Shown here one piece after another: positions 20,306 to 32,270 of a DNA stretch of 64,000 bases. The position numbers and the translations under genes were made by a program. Below the pieces are notes generated by a model. It was not told the origin of the DNA, did not search any database, and saw only the letters and a list, made by a program, of their open reading frames with translations. Source of the stretch: Janibacter limosus NBRC 16128 (GTDB lineage: Bacteria > Actinomycetota > Actinomycetes > Actinomycetales > Dermatophilaceae); the NCBI RefSeq assembly GCF_001570985.1, contig NZ_BCSS01000013.1, positions 19,295-83,294 of the forward strand. The letters run 5' to 3'. Position 1 is the stretch's first letter. Each line of letters starts with the position of its first letter.

Positions 20306-21217
20306 CTACTGCTGGTGCAGGATCGCCACCGGGCAGGTCGCCAGGGCGAGCACCCGCTGCGACACCGAGCCCAGCAGCATCCCGCGGAAACCGCCCCGGC
20401 CGCGCGAGCCCACGAGGAGCAGGTCAGCACCCTCGGCGATGTCGACGAGCGTGTCGGCGGCCCGCCCGTGGTGGACCTCGACGGTGACCGTGATCTCGGG
20501 GTGCGCCTCCCGGTCGGCCGCGATGGTGCGCTCGGCCATCGCGCGGTAGCGACCATCCACCGACTCCCACTCCGGGGTGCCCGGCTCCGTGACGACGACG
20601 CCGTTCTCGACCTCGACATTCCACGAGGTCACGGTCGTCACGGTCTTGCCGCGGTAGGCGGCCGCGTCGAGCGCGTGCCGGAAGGCCAGCTTGCTGTGCT
20701 CGCTGCCGTCGATGCCCACGACCACCCGTCCGTCACCGGTCGTGCTCGCGTTCTCCGGGACGAGGACGACCGGGCAGGGGGCATGGGCGACGACGCTCAT
20801 CGAGGTCGTCCCGAGAACGACCCGCTCGGCGCGGTTCTTGCGGGCGGACCCGACGACGAGGACCCGGGCACCGTCGGCCGCCGCGAGCAGGGCGCCGGAC
20901 GGGGACCCGGTCGGCAGTGCCGTGGTGACCGGCAGCCCGGGGCGCGCCGACTCGACCCTGGCCCGCGCCTCGGTGACGACCCGCGTCGACTCCTGCTCGA
21001 TGCGGTCGACGATGTCGGGGCTGGTGAGCAGCTCGCCGTATGCGGACAGGGGCGTGCCGAGGTCGACGGCGTGCACGAGGTGCAGTGGCGCCGAGAGCGC
21101 GACGGCCTCGGCGCTGGCCCAGTCGATCACGGCATGATCGCGGCGGCTCCCGTCCAGGGCGGCGACCACGGCGTCGGCAGGGGTGGGGCTGTCGTGAGTG
21201 CTGGCGTCGATGCTCAT
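20306..21217 (-). CDS. Universal stress protein, tandem two-domain
   Basis: 303 residues containing two UspA domains (about 15-150 and 160-303). Each ends in the ATP-binding G-x2-G-x9-GS/T-type motif: GSARKNRAERVVLGTTS, then GSRGRGGFRGMLLGSVS. This is the layout of the mycobacterial/actinobacterial stress and dormancy USPs. The ATG start MSIDAST gives the standard N-terminus. Cytoplasmic. The stop is 24 bp from the convergent hydrolase stop. Confidence 0.9.
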   Translation of the reverse strand: MSIDASTHDSPTPADAVVAALDGSRRDHAVIDWASAEAVALSAPLHLVHAVDLGTPLSAYGELLTSPDIVDRIEQESTRVVTEARARVESARPGLPVTTALPTGSPSGALLAAADGARVLVVGSARKNRAERVVLGTTSMSVVAHAPCPVVLVPENASTTGDGRVVVGIDGSEHSKLAFRHALDAAAYRGKTVTTVTSWNVEVENGVVVTEPGTPEWESVDGRYRAMAERTIAADREAHPEITVTVEVHHGRAADTLVDIAEGADLLLVGSRGRGGFRGMLLGSVSQRVLALATCPVAILHQQ

Positions 21218-21258
21218 GCCCCATTGTCCCCACGAACCACTGCGGCGTGAAGGGGGGG

Positions 21259-21714
21259 TCACCCCCAGTCGGTCAGACCGGAGCGGTCGTGCGACCCGTC
21301 GGGCCAGACCGCACGCACGATGCCCGCCGCCGCCAGCGCCTTGCGGCACCCCGGGCACGGCGGGTCGGTGATGTAGGCCGTCGCCCCCTTGGTGTCACGC
21401 GTGGCGAAGAGCAGGGCGTTGACCTCGGCATGGATGGCGATGCAGAAGCCGGGGCTGCCCGGACGGTCGTAGTCCCCCAGACCGGGCACCGCCTCGTAGT
21501 CGAGCTGACCCCGGGGACACGCTCCCTCGAGGCAGTCGGCCTCGCCCGGAGCGGCACCGTTGTACCCCGTCGCGATGATCCGGTGGTCGATCGTCAGCAC
21601 CGCGCCGACCCGGCGCCGGGTGCACTTGGCCCGCGCCGCGACCGCGCTGGCGATCCCGAGGAAGTAGTCGTCCCAGCTCGGCACGCTCGGGGCAGAGGTC
21701 ATCACATCGGGCAT
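21259..21714 (-). CDS. dCMP/CMP-type cytidine deaminase family protein
   Basis: 151-residue zinc-dependent nucleotide deaminase. The motif HAEVNA (His95, Glu97) and PPCPGCRK (Cys120, Cys123) form the catalytic zinc site, and RRRVGAVLTIDHRIIATGYNG is typical of ComE/dCMP deaminases. It would convert dCMP to dUMP for thymidylate supply, although substrate specificity within the family is not fixed. Possible ATG starts are 21732, 21714 and 21702; 21714 is chosen as intermediate. Divergent from the MFS gene at 21784. Confidence 0.85.
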   Translation of the reverse strand: MPDVMTSAPSVPSWDDYFLGIASAVAARAKCTRRRVGAVLTIDHRIIATGYNGAAPGEADCLEGACPRGQLDYEAVPGLGDYDRPGSPGFCIAIHAEVNALLFATRDTKGATAYITDPPCPGCRKALAAAGIVRAVWPDGSHDRSGLTDWG

Positions 21715-21783
21715 GGGGCAGATCCTAGGCATCCGATCCACGGAACCGATGCGGCGGTGGCGCGCTCTCGGTGATAGACCACG

Positions 21784-23010
21784 GTGGTGAGCACCCACGA
21801 GAGTCCAGCCGAGTCGAGCCGGCGGACTCCCCCCTTCGGCCTCGCGCTCGTCGTCATCGCGGTGGCGCTCATCTCGATCAACCTGCGGCCCGGCGCCACG
21901 TCGCTGGGGCCGCTGCTGGAGGAGGTGCGAGCGGGCCTTCACCTCAGTCCGACGCTCGCGGGGGTGGTCACCGCGCTGCCCGGGTTCGCCTTTGCGGCCG
22001 CCGGAGGAGCCGCCGTCGGGCTCTCCCGCAGGATCGGCCTCTCGCGAGGCATCACCTACGGCGTCGCGGCCGTCGTCATCGCCCTCGTGGCCAGGGTCCT
22101 GACCGACTCCTCGCTCCTCTTCCTCGTGCTCACCGCCCTCGCCCTGGCCGGCATGGGGTTGGGCAATGTCCTGGTCCCGGCCTGGATCAAGACGCACTCG
22201 AGCGACGGCGGGGTGCGGCTGATGACGATCTACAGCATGGGCCTGACCGTCGGTGGCGCGGGAGGCCCGCTGCTGGCCGCACCCGTTGCCGGCATCGCTC
22301 CCGGCCAGTGGCGCGGCGCGCTCGGCATGTGGGGCGTGGTGGCCCTCGCCGCGCTCATTCCCTGGGTGATCATCACGCTGAAGGACCCCGTCCGCGGCGC
22401 CGTCGGCCCCAAGGTCAGCTCGCGGGTCCGGCACTCCCCGACCGCGATCGCGCTGACGGTGCTCTTTGGCGTGCAGTCGATGAATGCCTACGTCCAGTTC
22501 GGCTGGCTACCGCAGATCTACCGAGATGCCGGCCTGTCCGCGGGGAGCGCCGGAGGGCTCACCGCCATCCTCACCGGGCTGGGGATCATCGGTGGACTCA
22601 TCATGCCGACGGTGATCCACCGCAGCCGCGACCTGTCGCCATGGATGATCGCCTTCGGCTGCCTCGCCGCCGCGGGCTATCTCGGTCTGCTGGTCGCGCC
22701 TGCCACAGTGCCGTGGCTGTGGGTGGTCCTGCTGGGCCTGTCGGGCTTCGCCTTCCCCACGGCGATCGCCCTGATCACCGCGCGCACGCGCGACCCACGG
22801 ATCACCGGGCAGCTGTCCGGCTTCGTCCAGCCGGTCGGCTACCTGCTGGCCGGGATCGGTCCGCTCGTCGTGGGTCTGCTGCACGAGCTCACCGGCGGGT
22901 GGACCCTCGTGCTGGTCCTCCTCATGACCAGCGGCCTGGGGATCACCCTGGCCGGTATGCGGGTCGCGCGACCCGTCTGGGTCGATGACGAGGTGGCCGC
23001 CCGGTCCTGA
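21784..23010 (+). CDS. MFS permease, CynX/NimT-like
   Basis: 408-residue major facilitator with about 12 transmembrane helices. The N-terminal ALISINLRPGATSLGPLLEEV segment is characteristic of the CynX/NimT (cyanate/2-nitroimidazole) subgroup, whose members export or import small organic anions. It starts with two consecutive GTG codons (21784, 21787); which is used is unclear. It ends 6 bp before the convergent thiE stop. Substrate unknown. Confidence 0.85.
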   Translation: MVSTHESPAESSRRTPPFGLALVVIAVALISINLRPGATSLGPLLEEVRAGLHLSPTLAGVVTALPGFAFAAAGGAAVGLSRRIGLSRGITYGVAAVVIALVARVLTDSSLLFLVLTALALAGMGLGNVLVPAWIKTHSSDGGVRLMTIYSMGLTVGGAGGPLLAAPVAGIAPGQWRGALGMWGVVALAALIPWVIITLKDPVRGAVGPKVSSRVRHSPTAIALTVLFGVQSMNAYVQFGWLPQIYRDAGLSAGSAGGLTAILTGLGIIGGLIMPTVIHRSRDLSPWMIAFGCLAAAGYLGLLVAPATVPWLWVVLLGLSGFAFPTAIALITARTRDPRITGQLSGFVQPVGYLLAGIGPLVVGLLHELTGGWTLVLVLLMTSGLGITLAGMRVARPVWVDDEVAARS

Positions 23011-23016
23011 CCCGGG

Positions 23017-23658
23017 TCACCCCCACCGCCGCAGGCACGCTGCAGCCACCGCGCCCGGATCAGGAGCACCCATGATCTCGCGCACGACCGCCACCCCTGC
23101 GACCCCGGTGGTCGACAGGAGCGAGATGTCCGCGAGCCGGACATCGCCGATCGCGATGACCGGCAGGTCGGTCACCGCCACGCGCAGGGGGTAGCCCGCG
23201 AGGCCGATGGGCGGCCGCCCGACGTCCTTGGTGGGTGTCGGGCGGAAGGGACCGCTCCCCAGGTAGTCCGGCCTGGCCGCACCGGTGCGGGCGTGCGCCT
23301 CACGGACGTGCTCGATCGTCCCGGCCGTCAGCCCGATGATCGCGTCAGGACCCAGCAGCGCGCGGGCCTCGACCACGGGCAGATCAGCCTGCCCCAAGTG
23401 GACCCCGTGGACCGGCGCTCCCCGCCGTCGGGCGGCGTGGGCGACATCGGCCCGATCGTTGACGAGCACCCGGGTGCCCGGCGCGACCCGCGCCACCGCA
23501 TCGGCGACGGCGAGGACGAGGTCGAGCAGGTCGCCGGCGAGCAGGTGCTTGGCGCGCACCTGGACCACGCCAGCGCCGGCAGCAGCCGCTGCCGCCGCGG
23601 CCGCCACGGTCGCGCGGCCCTCGCCCGAGGTGACCAGCTGGAGCCGCCAGTCGATCAC
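23017..23658 (-). CDS. thiE: Thiamine-phosphate synthase ThiE
   Basis: 213 residues. ThiE joins HMP-PP and HET-P to give thiamine monophosphate. It has a TIM-barrel with LQLVTSG near the N-terminus, the KDVGRPPIG segment preceded by GSGPFRPTPTK (pyrophosphate-binding), and VIAIGDV near the C-terminus. It contains an unusual run of nine alanines (about residues 17-25). The GTG start overlaps the thiM stop (GTGA). Last gene of the riboswitch-controlled operon. Confidence 0.93.
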   Translation of the reverse strand: MIDWRLQLVTSGEGRATVAAAAAAAAAGAGVVQVRAKHLLAGDLLDLVLAVADAVARVAPGTRVLVNDRADVAHAARRRGAPVHGVHLGQADLPVVEARALLGPDAIIGLTAGTIEHVREAHARTGAARPDYLGSGPFRPTPTKDVGRPPIGLAGYPLRVAVTDLPVIAIGDVRLADISLLSTTGVAGVAVVREIMGAPDPGAVAAACLRRWG

Positions 23659-24445
23659 TCCCACGACAGCCCCACCCCCTGCGACACGTCGTCGGGGGTG
23701 ACCTCGTCGAGGGCGTCGACGAGCGCGACGCGGAAGCTGCCCGGCCGCAGGTGGCCGATCCGCTCGGACGCCACGGTGAGCAGCGCGGTGGCCGCAACGA
23801 CCGCGACGAAGGGAGGCGCCACCGCCAGGTGGCCAGCCGTCAGCGCCCCGAGCAGGCAGCCGGTCCCGGTGACCCGGGTCAGCGTCGGAGAGCCGGAGGC
23901 GACCCGCGCGGTGCGCTCGCCGTCGGTGATGACGTCGACCGGCCCGGAGGCCGCGACGACGCACCCGTGCCGGGTGGCGATCTCCCGGGCGGCTGCCACC
24001 GCGGCGTCAGGGGTGGCGGTGCTGTCGGCCCCTCGCCCTCCCCGTGCCGCCCCCGACAGGGTGAGGACCTCGGAGGCGTTGCCGCGCACCGCCGTCGGTG
24101 CCATCTCGAGCAGCTCGTGCGCCATCCGGGTGCGCACCGGCGCCAGCCCGATGGCCGTCGGGTCGAGGACCCACGGCAGGCCCCGGTCGGCGGCCACGCG
24201 CGCGGTGGGGACCATGCCCGCCATCCCGTCCGAGCCGAGCGATCCGAGGTTGACCAGCAGTGCGTCGGCGACGGTCACGAGGACCGGCGCCTCCTGCTCG
24301 CTCTCGGTGAGCATCGGCCGGGCGCCGGCGGCCAGCAGGCCGTCGGCGACCAGCGCCCGGGTGACGGACCCGGTCGCCCCGTGCACGAGCGGCGCCCGGG
24401 TGCGCACGGCGGCGATGGCCTCGGCGATGTCCGATCGCAGCGCCC

Positions 24446-24449
<4 letters not shown>
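23655..24449 (-). CDS. thiM: Hydroxyethylthiazole kinase ThiM
   Basis: 264-residue ribokinase-fold enzyme that phosphorylates salvaged 4-methyl-5-hydroxyethylthiazole (HET). It has the N-terminal LVHGATGSVT segment, an ALLVNLGSL region, LDPTAIG and the C-terminal anion-hole motif VTGTGCLLGAL. Its presence signals thiazole salvage. ATG overlaps the preceding MFS gene's stop; stop overlaps thiE. Confidence 0.92.
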
Positions 24450-27637
<3,188 letters not shown>

Positions 27638-27656
27638 TCCGATACAACCACATGGC

Positions 27657-27662
27657 TACGGT
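27657..27662 (+). promoter_or_regulatory. Putative -10 element for leaderless thiD transcript
   Basis: TACGGT matches TANNNT and lies 6 nt before the thiD ATG, which has no Shine-Dalgarno. A leaderless message is likely. It faces away from the riboswitch promoter. Confidence 0.4.
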
Positions 27663-27668
27663 GGCGGC

Positions 27669-28511
27669 ATGGCAGCCCCTCTCCCCCCTCCACCCGTGGT
27701 GCTCTCGATCGCCGGGTCGGACCCTTCGGGCGGGGCCGGGATCCAGGCCGACCTGAAGACCTGCAGCGCACTCGGCGCCTATGGCACGTGCGTCATCACC
27801 GCCCTGACGGCGCAGTCGACGCAGGGCATCACCCATGTGCACGAGGTCCCCACCGAGATCGTGCGGGCACAGGTCGAGACCCTCGTGGCGGACGTGCGCG
27901 TCGACGTGGTCAAGCTCGGCATGCTCGCCTCCGCAGCGATCGTCGAGACGGTGCACGAGCTCCTCGTCACCGGGCCCCTGGCCACCGTGCCGGTCGTGCT
28001 CGACCCGGTGATGGTCTCGACCTCGGGCTCCCGCCTGCTCGCGCCGGACGCCGTGGCCGCCGTGCAGGCCCTGCTGCCGCGTGCCGATGTCATCACGCCC
28101 AATGTCCCCGAGGCAGCCGTGCTCCTCGGGGAGGAACCGGCCACCTCCGCCGATGACCTGCTGGGCCAGGCCCGACGGTTGCTCGACCGCGGCGCCCAAC
28201 GCGTGCTCGTCACGGGCGGGCACCTCGACGGCGACGAGTCGCTCGACCTGTGGCTGGACGCATCAGGAGCCGTGCCGCTCACCGCTCCTCGCGTGCCGAC
28301 GGTCTCAACGCACGGCACCGGGTGCACGCTCAGCTCGGCGCTGGCAGCGCTGCGCCCACGTCACGACGACTGGGTCGGGGCCGCGCGCGAGGCCAAGGCC
28401 TGGCTCACCGAGGCGCTGCGTCACGGGGATGCGTTGCAGGTCGGCGCCGGCTCCGGTCCGGTGCACCACTTCCACGAACAGCCGCGATGGCGGGAGCCGG
28501 TCAGCGGGTGA
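27669..28511 (+). CDS. thiD: HMP kinase / HMP-P kinase ThiD
   Basis: 280-residue ribokinase-family enzyme that phosphorylates hydroxymethylpyrimidine twice. The N-terminal AGSDPSGGAGIQADLKT and C-terminal HGTGCTLSSALAA motifs are diagnostic. Divergent from the thiC operon and not itself preceded by a riboswitch, so it is probably expressed independently of TPP. The last 11 bp overlap the convergent DUF488 gene. Confidence 0.95.
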   Translation: MAAPLPPPPVVLSIAGSDPSGGAGIQADLKTCSALGAYGTCVITALTAQSTQGITHVHEVPTEIVRAQVETLVADVRVDVVKLGMLASAAIVETVHELLVTGPLATVPVVLDPVMVSTSGSRLLAPDAVAAVQALLPRADVITPNVPEAAVLLGEEPATSADDLLGQARRLLDRGAQRVLVTGGHLDGDESLDLWLDASGAVPLTAPRVPTVSTHGTGCTLSSALAALRPRHDDWVGAAREAKAWLTEALRHGDALQVGAGSGPVHHFHEQPRWREPVSG

Positions 28512-28857
28512 GCAGGTCCCGCAGCACGACCGCCTGGTTGTGCTCGTGGTCGGCGGCGCCGAAGAGGAGCGTCACCCGACCGCGCTCCTTGACGATCTGC
28601 TGCAGCTGGTCCCACGCGTCGGAGTCGGTGAGCTCCTCCTCGTACCTGGTGGCGAACTCGTCGAACCGATCGGGATCGTGCCCGAACCACTGACGCAGCT
28701 CGGTGGACGGACCGGCCTCCTTCAACCACTCGTCCAGGGCCGCGTCCTCCTTGCTCACCCCGCGCGGCCAGAGGCGATCGACGAGGACCCGGTGACCGTC
28801 CCCCTTCGCCGGATGGTCGCGGACGGAGCGGACGCGGACCTGGTGCGCGGTGGTCAT
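28501..28857 (-). CDS. DUF488 family protein
   Basis: 118-residue DUF488 protein. The signature VLVDRLWPRGVSKEDA and the central LREWFGH-like segment (LRQWFGHDPDRFDEF) are clear. Function is not established for the family. Translation is coupled to the upstream TDT transporter (ATGA overlap). Confidence 0.88.
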   Translation of the reverse strand: MTTAHQVRVRSVRDHPAKGDGHRVLVDRLWPRGVSKEDAALDEWLKEAGPSTELRQWFGHDPDRFDEFATRYEEELTDSDAWDQLQQIVKERGRVTLLFGAADHEHNQAVVLRDLLTR

Positions 28858-29885
28858 GCTCCGACGCTACGCCGGTCGGGGCGCACCCAGCCGAGCGCCA
28901 TCGAGACGGCGGCGAAGGTCCACGCGGCCACGGCCACCCACAGCCACGCCGCGCCGATCGACTCGACGATCGGCAGGGAGTCGGCCCGACCGAGGTACAT
29001 GCCGGCGACGGCGTACATGCCGAGGGGAAAGACGATGCTCCACCAGGTCGACTCGTAGCGCAGCGGGATGCGGTGCACGACGTGCCGCCACACCCCGACG
29101 GCGAAGAGGACGGGGATGAGCCAGGAGGCCCACGCCCAGCACAGGACGACGAGCCCGGCGATGAGGCCCGAGGTCGCGTCGACCATCGGTGTCGAGGTCA
29201 TCTCGACGATCTTGGCGCCGGCGACCACGGTGATGGCGACGGCCCCCATCGACACCCAGTACGGCGGGTTGAGGTCCTCCGGCGTCAGCGGGTACTGCAC
29301 GAGACGCAGCGCGACGAAGACCGCGCAGGCGGCGTAGAGCACGACGCCCACCGACCACGCGATGACCGCCAGGATCGCGAGCGCCTCCTCGCCGCGGGTG
29401 ACATGTGGCTCCAGCCCGGCTGCCGTGGTGGCCACCGACTGGCTGGCGACGACCCAGATGAACCAGGTGCCGTTGGCTTCGGTGAGCACGGGACGCTGCG
29501 CGCTGGAGAGCACCGCCGCCCAGGGCACGGCGTAGCCCAGGACCAGCCACACGACGGTCGCCAGGCCCAGCAGGAGCGCGCTCACGCTGGACTGCACGTC
29601 GAGGAGGCGGACCGCGAGCACGCCCGAACCGGCGACGACCGTGAAGTAGCCGAAGGCCAGCCGCGGGTCGTGCAGGTCGGCCAGAGCGCGGTCACGGTGC
29701 AGCACCAGCCGAGCGGCGAGCGCGACGGTGAGCGCGACCCAGGCGGTGGCGGCGATGACGAGCAGCACGGTCGACAGGATGCTCAGGCCCTGCTGGTCCA
29801 TCCCGATCGAGACGATGCCCGTCGCCATGACGAAGGCGAAGGCGCCCGGCGGCAGCCCGGCGATCGCGGCTCGGACGGAGACCAC
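28854..29885 (-). CDS. TDT family transporter (TehA/C4-dicarboxylate carrier type)
   Basis: 343-residue membrane protein with about ten helices. The N-terminal PPGAFAFVMATGIVSIGM is the hallmark of the tellurite-resistance/dicarboxylate transporter (TDT) family, which includes anion channels and malate or sulphite exporters. GTG start, 3 bp downstream of the DinB-like gene's stop; overlaps DUF488. Substrate not assignable. Confidence 0.85.
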   Translation of the reverse strand: MVSVRAAIAGLPPGAFAFVMATGIVSIGMDQQGLSILSTVLLVIAATAWVALTVALAARLVLHRDRALADLHDPRLAFGYFTVVAGSGVLAVRLLDVQSSVSALLLGLATVVWLVLGYAVPWAAVLSSAQRPVLTEANGTWFIWVVASQSVATTAAGLEPHVTRGEEALAILAVIAWSVGVVLYAACAVFVALRLVQYPLTPEDLNPPYWVSMGAVAITVVAGAKIVEMTSTPMVDATSGLIAGLVVLCWAWASWLIPVLFAVGVWRHVVHRIPLRYESTWWSIVFPLGMYAVAGMYLGRADSLPIVESIGAAWLWVAVAAWTFAAVSMALGWVRPDRRSVGA

Positions 29886-29888
29886 GCG

Positions 29889-30416
29889 TCAGCCGTCGAC
29901 GTCGTGCAGGTGGTGCTCGATGTCGTGGAGCAGGTACCGGCACAGCTCGGCCACCGTGAAGGGCTTGCCGTCGCCGCGCAGCCCGGTGTGCTCCCAGGTG
30001 TCACCGCGTACCCCGTCCAGGACACCGACGGTGCGCTGGGTCTCGGCCGCGATCTCACGGGCCACGGTCTGCGGGTCACCCGCCCAGAACCGCTGACGGA
30101 CGGCCTCGGCCTCCCCGTCGTAGTCGGCGAAGGGGGCACCCTCCTCCGCGAGCATCATCGTCACGCGCTCGCCGAGCACCCGGGTCAGGTCGCGGGAGTG
30201 GCTCGCGTACTCGACCGGCGACCAGACGCCGGGCTCGGGTCGCTCGGTGGCTCCCGCCCGCTGCAGGACGTGGGCCCACCGCGGGACGGCAGCGTGCAGC
30301 CGCTCGCCGGTGAGGGCCGGGTCGTGGGGCGTGTACCCGCAGTCGGGGCAGCCCTCGTCGACGACGAAGGTCCAGTCCCGGGTGTCGTGCTCGGCAGGAG
30401 GTGGCGTGGCGTCCAT
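29889..30416 (-). CDS. DinB / mycothiol-dependent-enzyme-fold protein
   Basis: About 175 residues of four-helix DinB fold. GVWSPVEYASHSRDLTRVL carries one metal-binding His and HDIEHHLHDVDG at the C-terminus carries the others. An N-terminal segment with two Cys (GCPDCGYTPHD) precedes the DinB domain, as in a known actinobacterial subgroup. An upstream ATG (30425) adds MAG. Probably a mycothiol-linked enzyme; no specific reaction can be given. First gene of the DinB-TDT-DUF488 unit. Confidence 0.78.
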   Translation of the reverse strand: MDATPPPAEHDTRDWTFVVDEGCPDCGYTPHDPALTGERLHAAVPRWAHVLQRAGATERPEPGVWSPVEYASHSRDLTRVLGERVTMMLAEEGAPFADYDGEAEAVRQRFWAGDPQTVAREIAAETQRTVGVLDGVRGDTWEHTGLRGDGKPFTVAELCRYLLHDIEHHLHDVDG

Positions 30417-30441
30417 GCCTGCCATGGTGCCAGCAGCCGGC

Positions 30442-30885
30442 TCAGGCGAAGATCGCGGCCAGCCGGTCGATCGAGTCCTGCAGCCGCTCGCTGGTCGTCC
30501 TGCGGGCGCGGGGGACGCGGGCCTCGTCGGTCAGGTCGGTCCAGTCGTAGGTGTGGGTGATCTGCGTGCGCCCGTCCTCGAGGGGGCGCAGCTCCCAGCG
30601 CCAGAGATGGCCGGGTGGCACCCCGCCCTGCTCCGAGGGACGCCAGGCGATGAGCCGACCCTCCTCGAACTCGACGACGTGGTTGTCGCGCAGCACGCCG
30701 TCCTTGGTGAGGACCATGACGAAGACGTCCCCGACGGCGCGCACCCGTTGTCCGGGTGCCGCCTCGGCGAGGTTGTCGTTGCCGTCCCACGCGGGCTGGC
30801 GGGCCGGGTCGGCGATCTGCTCGAAGATCGCCTCGGCGGGCGCGTCGACGACGGCGGTGGCACTGACGACCTTGGTCTCGTCCAT
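30442..30885 (-). CDS. SRPBCC (START/polyketide-cyclase-like) protein
   Basis: 147-residue single-domain SRPBCC fold. The N-terminal strand VVSATAVVDAPAEAIFEQIADP, a middle LIAWRPSEQGG strand and C-terminal helix SERLQDSIDRLAAIF are typical of the ligand-binding lipid/polyketide-cyclase-2 group. Likely a small-ligand-binding cytoplasmic protein of unknown role. Lies 21 bp downstream of the oxidoreductase gene and probably co-transcribed. Confidence 0.8.
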   Translation of the reverse strand: MDETKVVSATAVVDAPAEAIFEQIADPARQPAWDGNDNLAEAAPGQRVRAVGDVFVMVLTKDGVLRDNHVVEFEEGRLIAWRPSEQGGVPPGHLWRWELRPLEDGRTQITHTYDWTDLTDEARVPRARRTTSERLQDSIDRLAAIFA

Positions 30886-30906
30886 GGCACCACCCTAGGC
30901 CCGGGG

Positions 30907-31830
30907 TCAGTCGGCGACAGTGATGACGATCTTGCCGGTGGCCGAGCCGCTGCGGCTCGCCGCGAAGGCCTTGGTGATGTCCTCGAGGGCGAAGCTGCGG
31001 TCGATCTCGACCTCGAGTCGTCCGGCCGCGACCTCGTCCAGCAGCTGCGCCAGGCGCTCGCCGTCGGGACGCACCCACACCCAGCGGCCGCCGTGCTCCT
31101 CCACGGTGGGGTCGGCGATCGACGCGAGGCGGCCCCCTTCGCGCAGCACGTCCAGGGAGATGTCGAGGACGCCACCGACGAGGTCGGCCACGGCGTCGAA
31201 TCCGTCGGGAGCGACGTCGCGCAGGCGCTCCCGCAGGCCCTCGCCGTAGGCCACCGGCGTCACCCCGATCGCGCTCAACTTGTCGTGGTTGGCCGGCGAG
31301 GCGGTCCCGACGACCTTCGCCCCGGCGGCCACCGCCAGCTGCGAGGCGAGGTACCCGACCCCACCGGACGCGGCGTGGACGAGGAGGGCGTCCCCCTTCG
31401 TCACGGCGAGGGTCTCGAGGACGCGAAGGGCGGTGAGCCCGGTGAGCGGCACGGCGGCGGCGATGTCGTCGCTCACCCCGTCGGGGACGGCGGCCACGTC
31501 GTCGGCCATGACGCTCACGTACTCGGCGAAGGTGCCGGCGGAGACGATCTGCTTGCGGGCGTAGGCGGCCACCCGGTCCCCCTCGGTGAACTCGGGGGTG
31601 TCCGGGCCCACCGCGTCGACGACGCCGGCCACGTCCCACCCGGGGATGACGGGGAAGGTCGCGTCCATGAGGGCGTCGAGCCCACCCGACATGACCTTCC
31701 AGTCCACGGGGTTGACCGACGCGCGGGTCACCCGGATGCGGACCTCACCGGGCCCCACCTTGGGGATCGGTCGGTCGGTCATCCGCAGCTCGTCGTCGTC
31801 GCCGTATCGGTCATAGGTCATTGCACGCAT
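30907..31830 (-). CDS. NADP-dependent quinone oxidoreductase-like MDR protein
   Basis: 307-residue zinc-free medium-chain dehydrogenase/reductase. MRAMTYDRYG starts a GroES-like domain (ASVNPVDWKV, FPVIPGWDVAGVV), and the Rossmann motif is ASGGVGYLASQLA. Related enzymes reduce quinones or enones using NADPH. The ATG at 31830 gives the standard N-terminus; an upstream GTG at 31848 would add six residues. It shares an operon with the SRPBCC gene and lies downstream of the phnA remnant. Confidence 0.88.
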   Translation of the reverse strand: MRAMTYDRYGDDDELRMTDRPIPKVGPGEVRIRVTRASVNPVDWKVMSGGLDALMDATFPVIPGWDVAGVVDAVGPDTPEFTEGDRVAAYARKQIVSAGTFAEYVSVMADDVAAVPDGVSDDIAAAVPLTGLTALRVLETLAVTKGDALLVHAASGGVGYLASQLAVAAGAKVVGTASPANHDKLSAIGVTPVAYGEGLRERLRDVAPDGFDAVADLVGGVLDISLDVLREGGRLASIADPTVEEHGGRWVWVRPDGERLAQLLDEVAAGRLEVEIDRSFALEDITKAFAASRSGSATGKIVITVAD

Positions 31831-31860
31831 GGTGGGGACAACAGACACGTCGCGCAGGTC

Positions 31861-32204
31861 ATTCCGCCGCGTGGCCGACTCGCCGAAGCCTGCGACCTTT
31901 GCCTCGATGTCGTGGCCGTCTCAGCTGTCGGGGATCATCCGGATGCTGCTCACCTTGGTGCCGATCGTGAGCGCGCCGCCACCCGAGCCCTTGACCTTCA
32001 GGCTCTTGACGATGGTCACTGCGTCCCCGTCGACCACGGGGTTTGCCGACGGCGTCACGCGTGATCGGCTCGGCGTCCTCACCCGTGGTGCCCTGCGCGT
32101 CCGCGGTCCACTCGAGCGCACATTGGGCAGGTGAGCACAGGGCCGCTCTCGTAGGTGAGATCGCTGGCGCACTCGGGGCACAGAGGGAGCTGGTCGTCGG
32201 ACAT
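31861..32204 (-). pseudogene. phnA: Decayed phnA/yjdM zinc-ribbon gene
   Basis: A PhnA/YjdM-type protein is recognisable across frames. Frame 1 from the ATG at 32204 reads MSDDQLPLCPECASDLTYES...LTCP, a zinc ribbon. The reading then shifts near 32130 to CALEWTADAQG...RDAVGK. It shifts again at a CCCC run near 32041 to VVDGDAVTIVKSLKVKGSG...SSIRMIPDS. An in-frame TGA follows at 31921, and translation past it continues DGHDIEAKVAGFGE before losing the usual C-terminus. At least two frameshifts and one stop make expression of a full protein impossible, barring sequence error. Confidence 0.8.
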
Positions 32205-32270
32205 CGACAAGATCTCACTGGAGAGCCGTCACGACGGACGCAGGTCGCGGCCGGGTGACATCGTAGGAGC

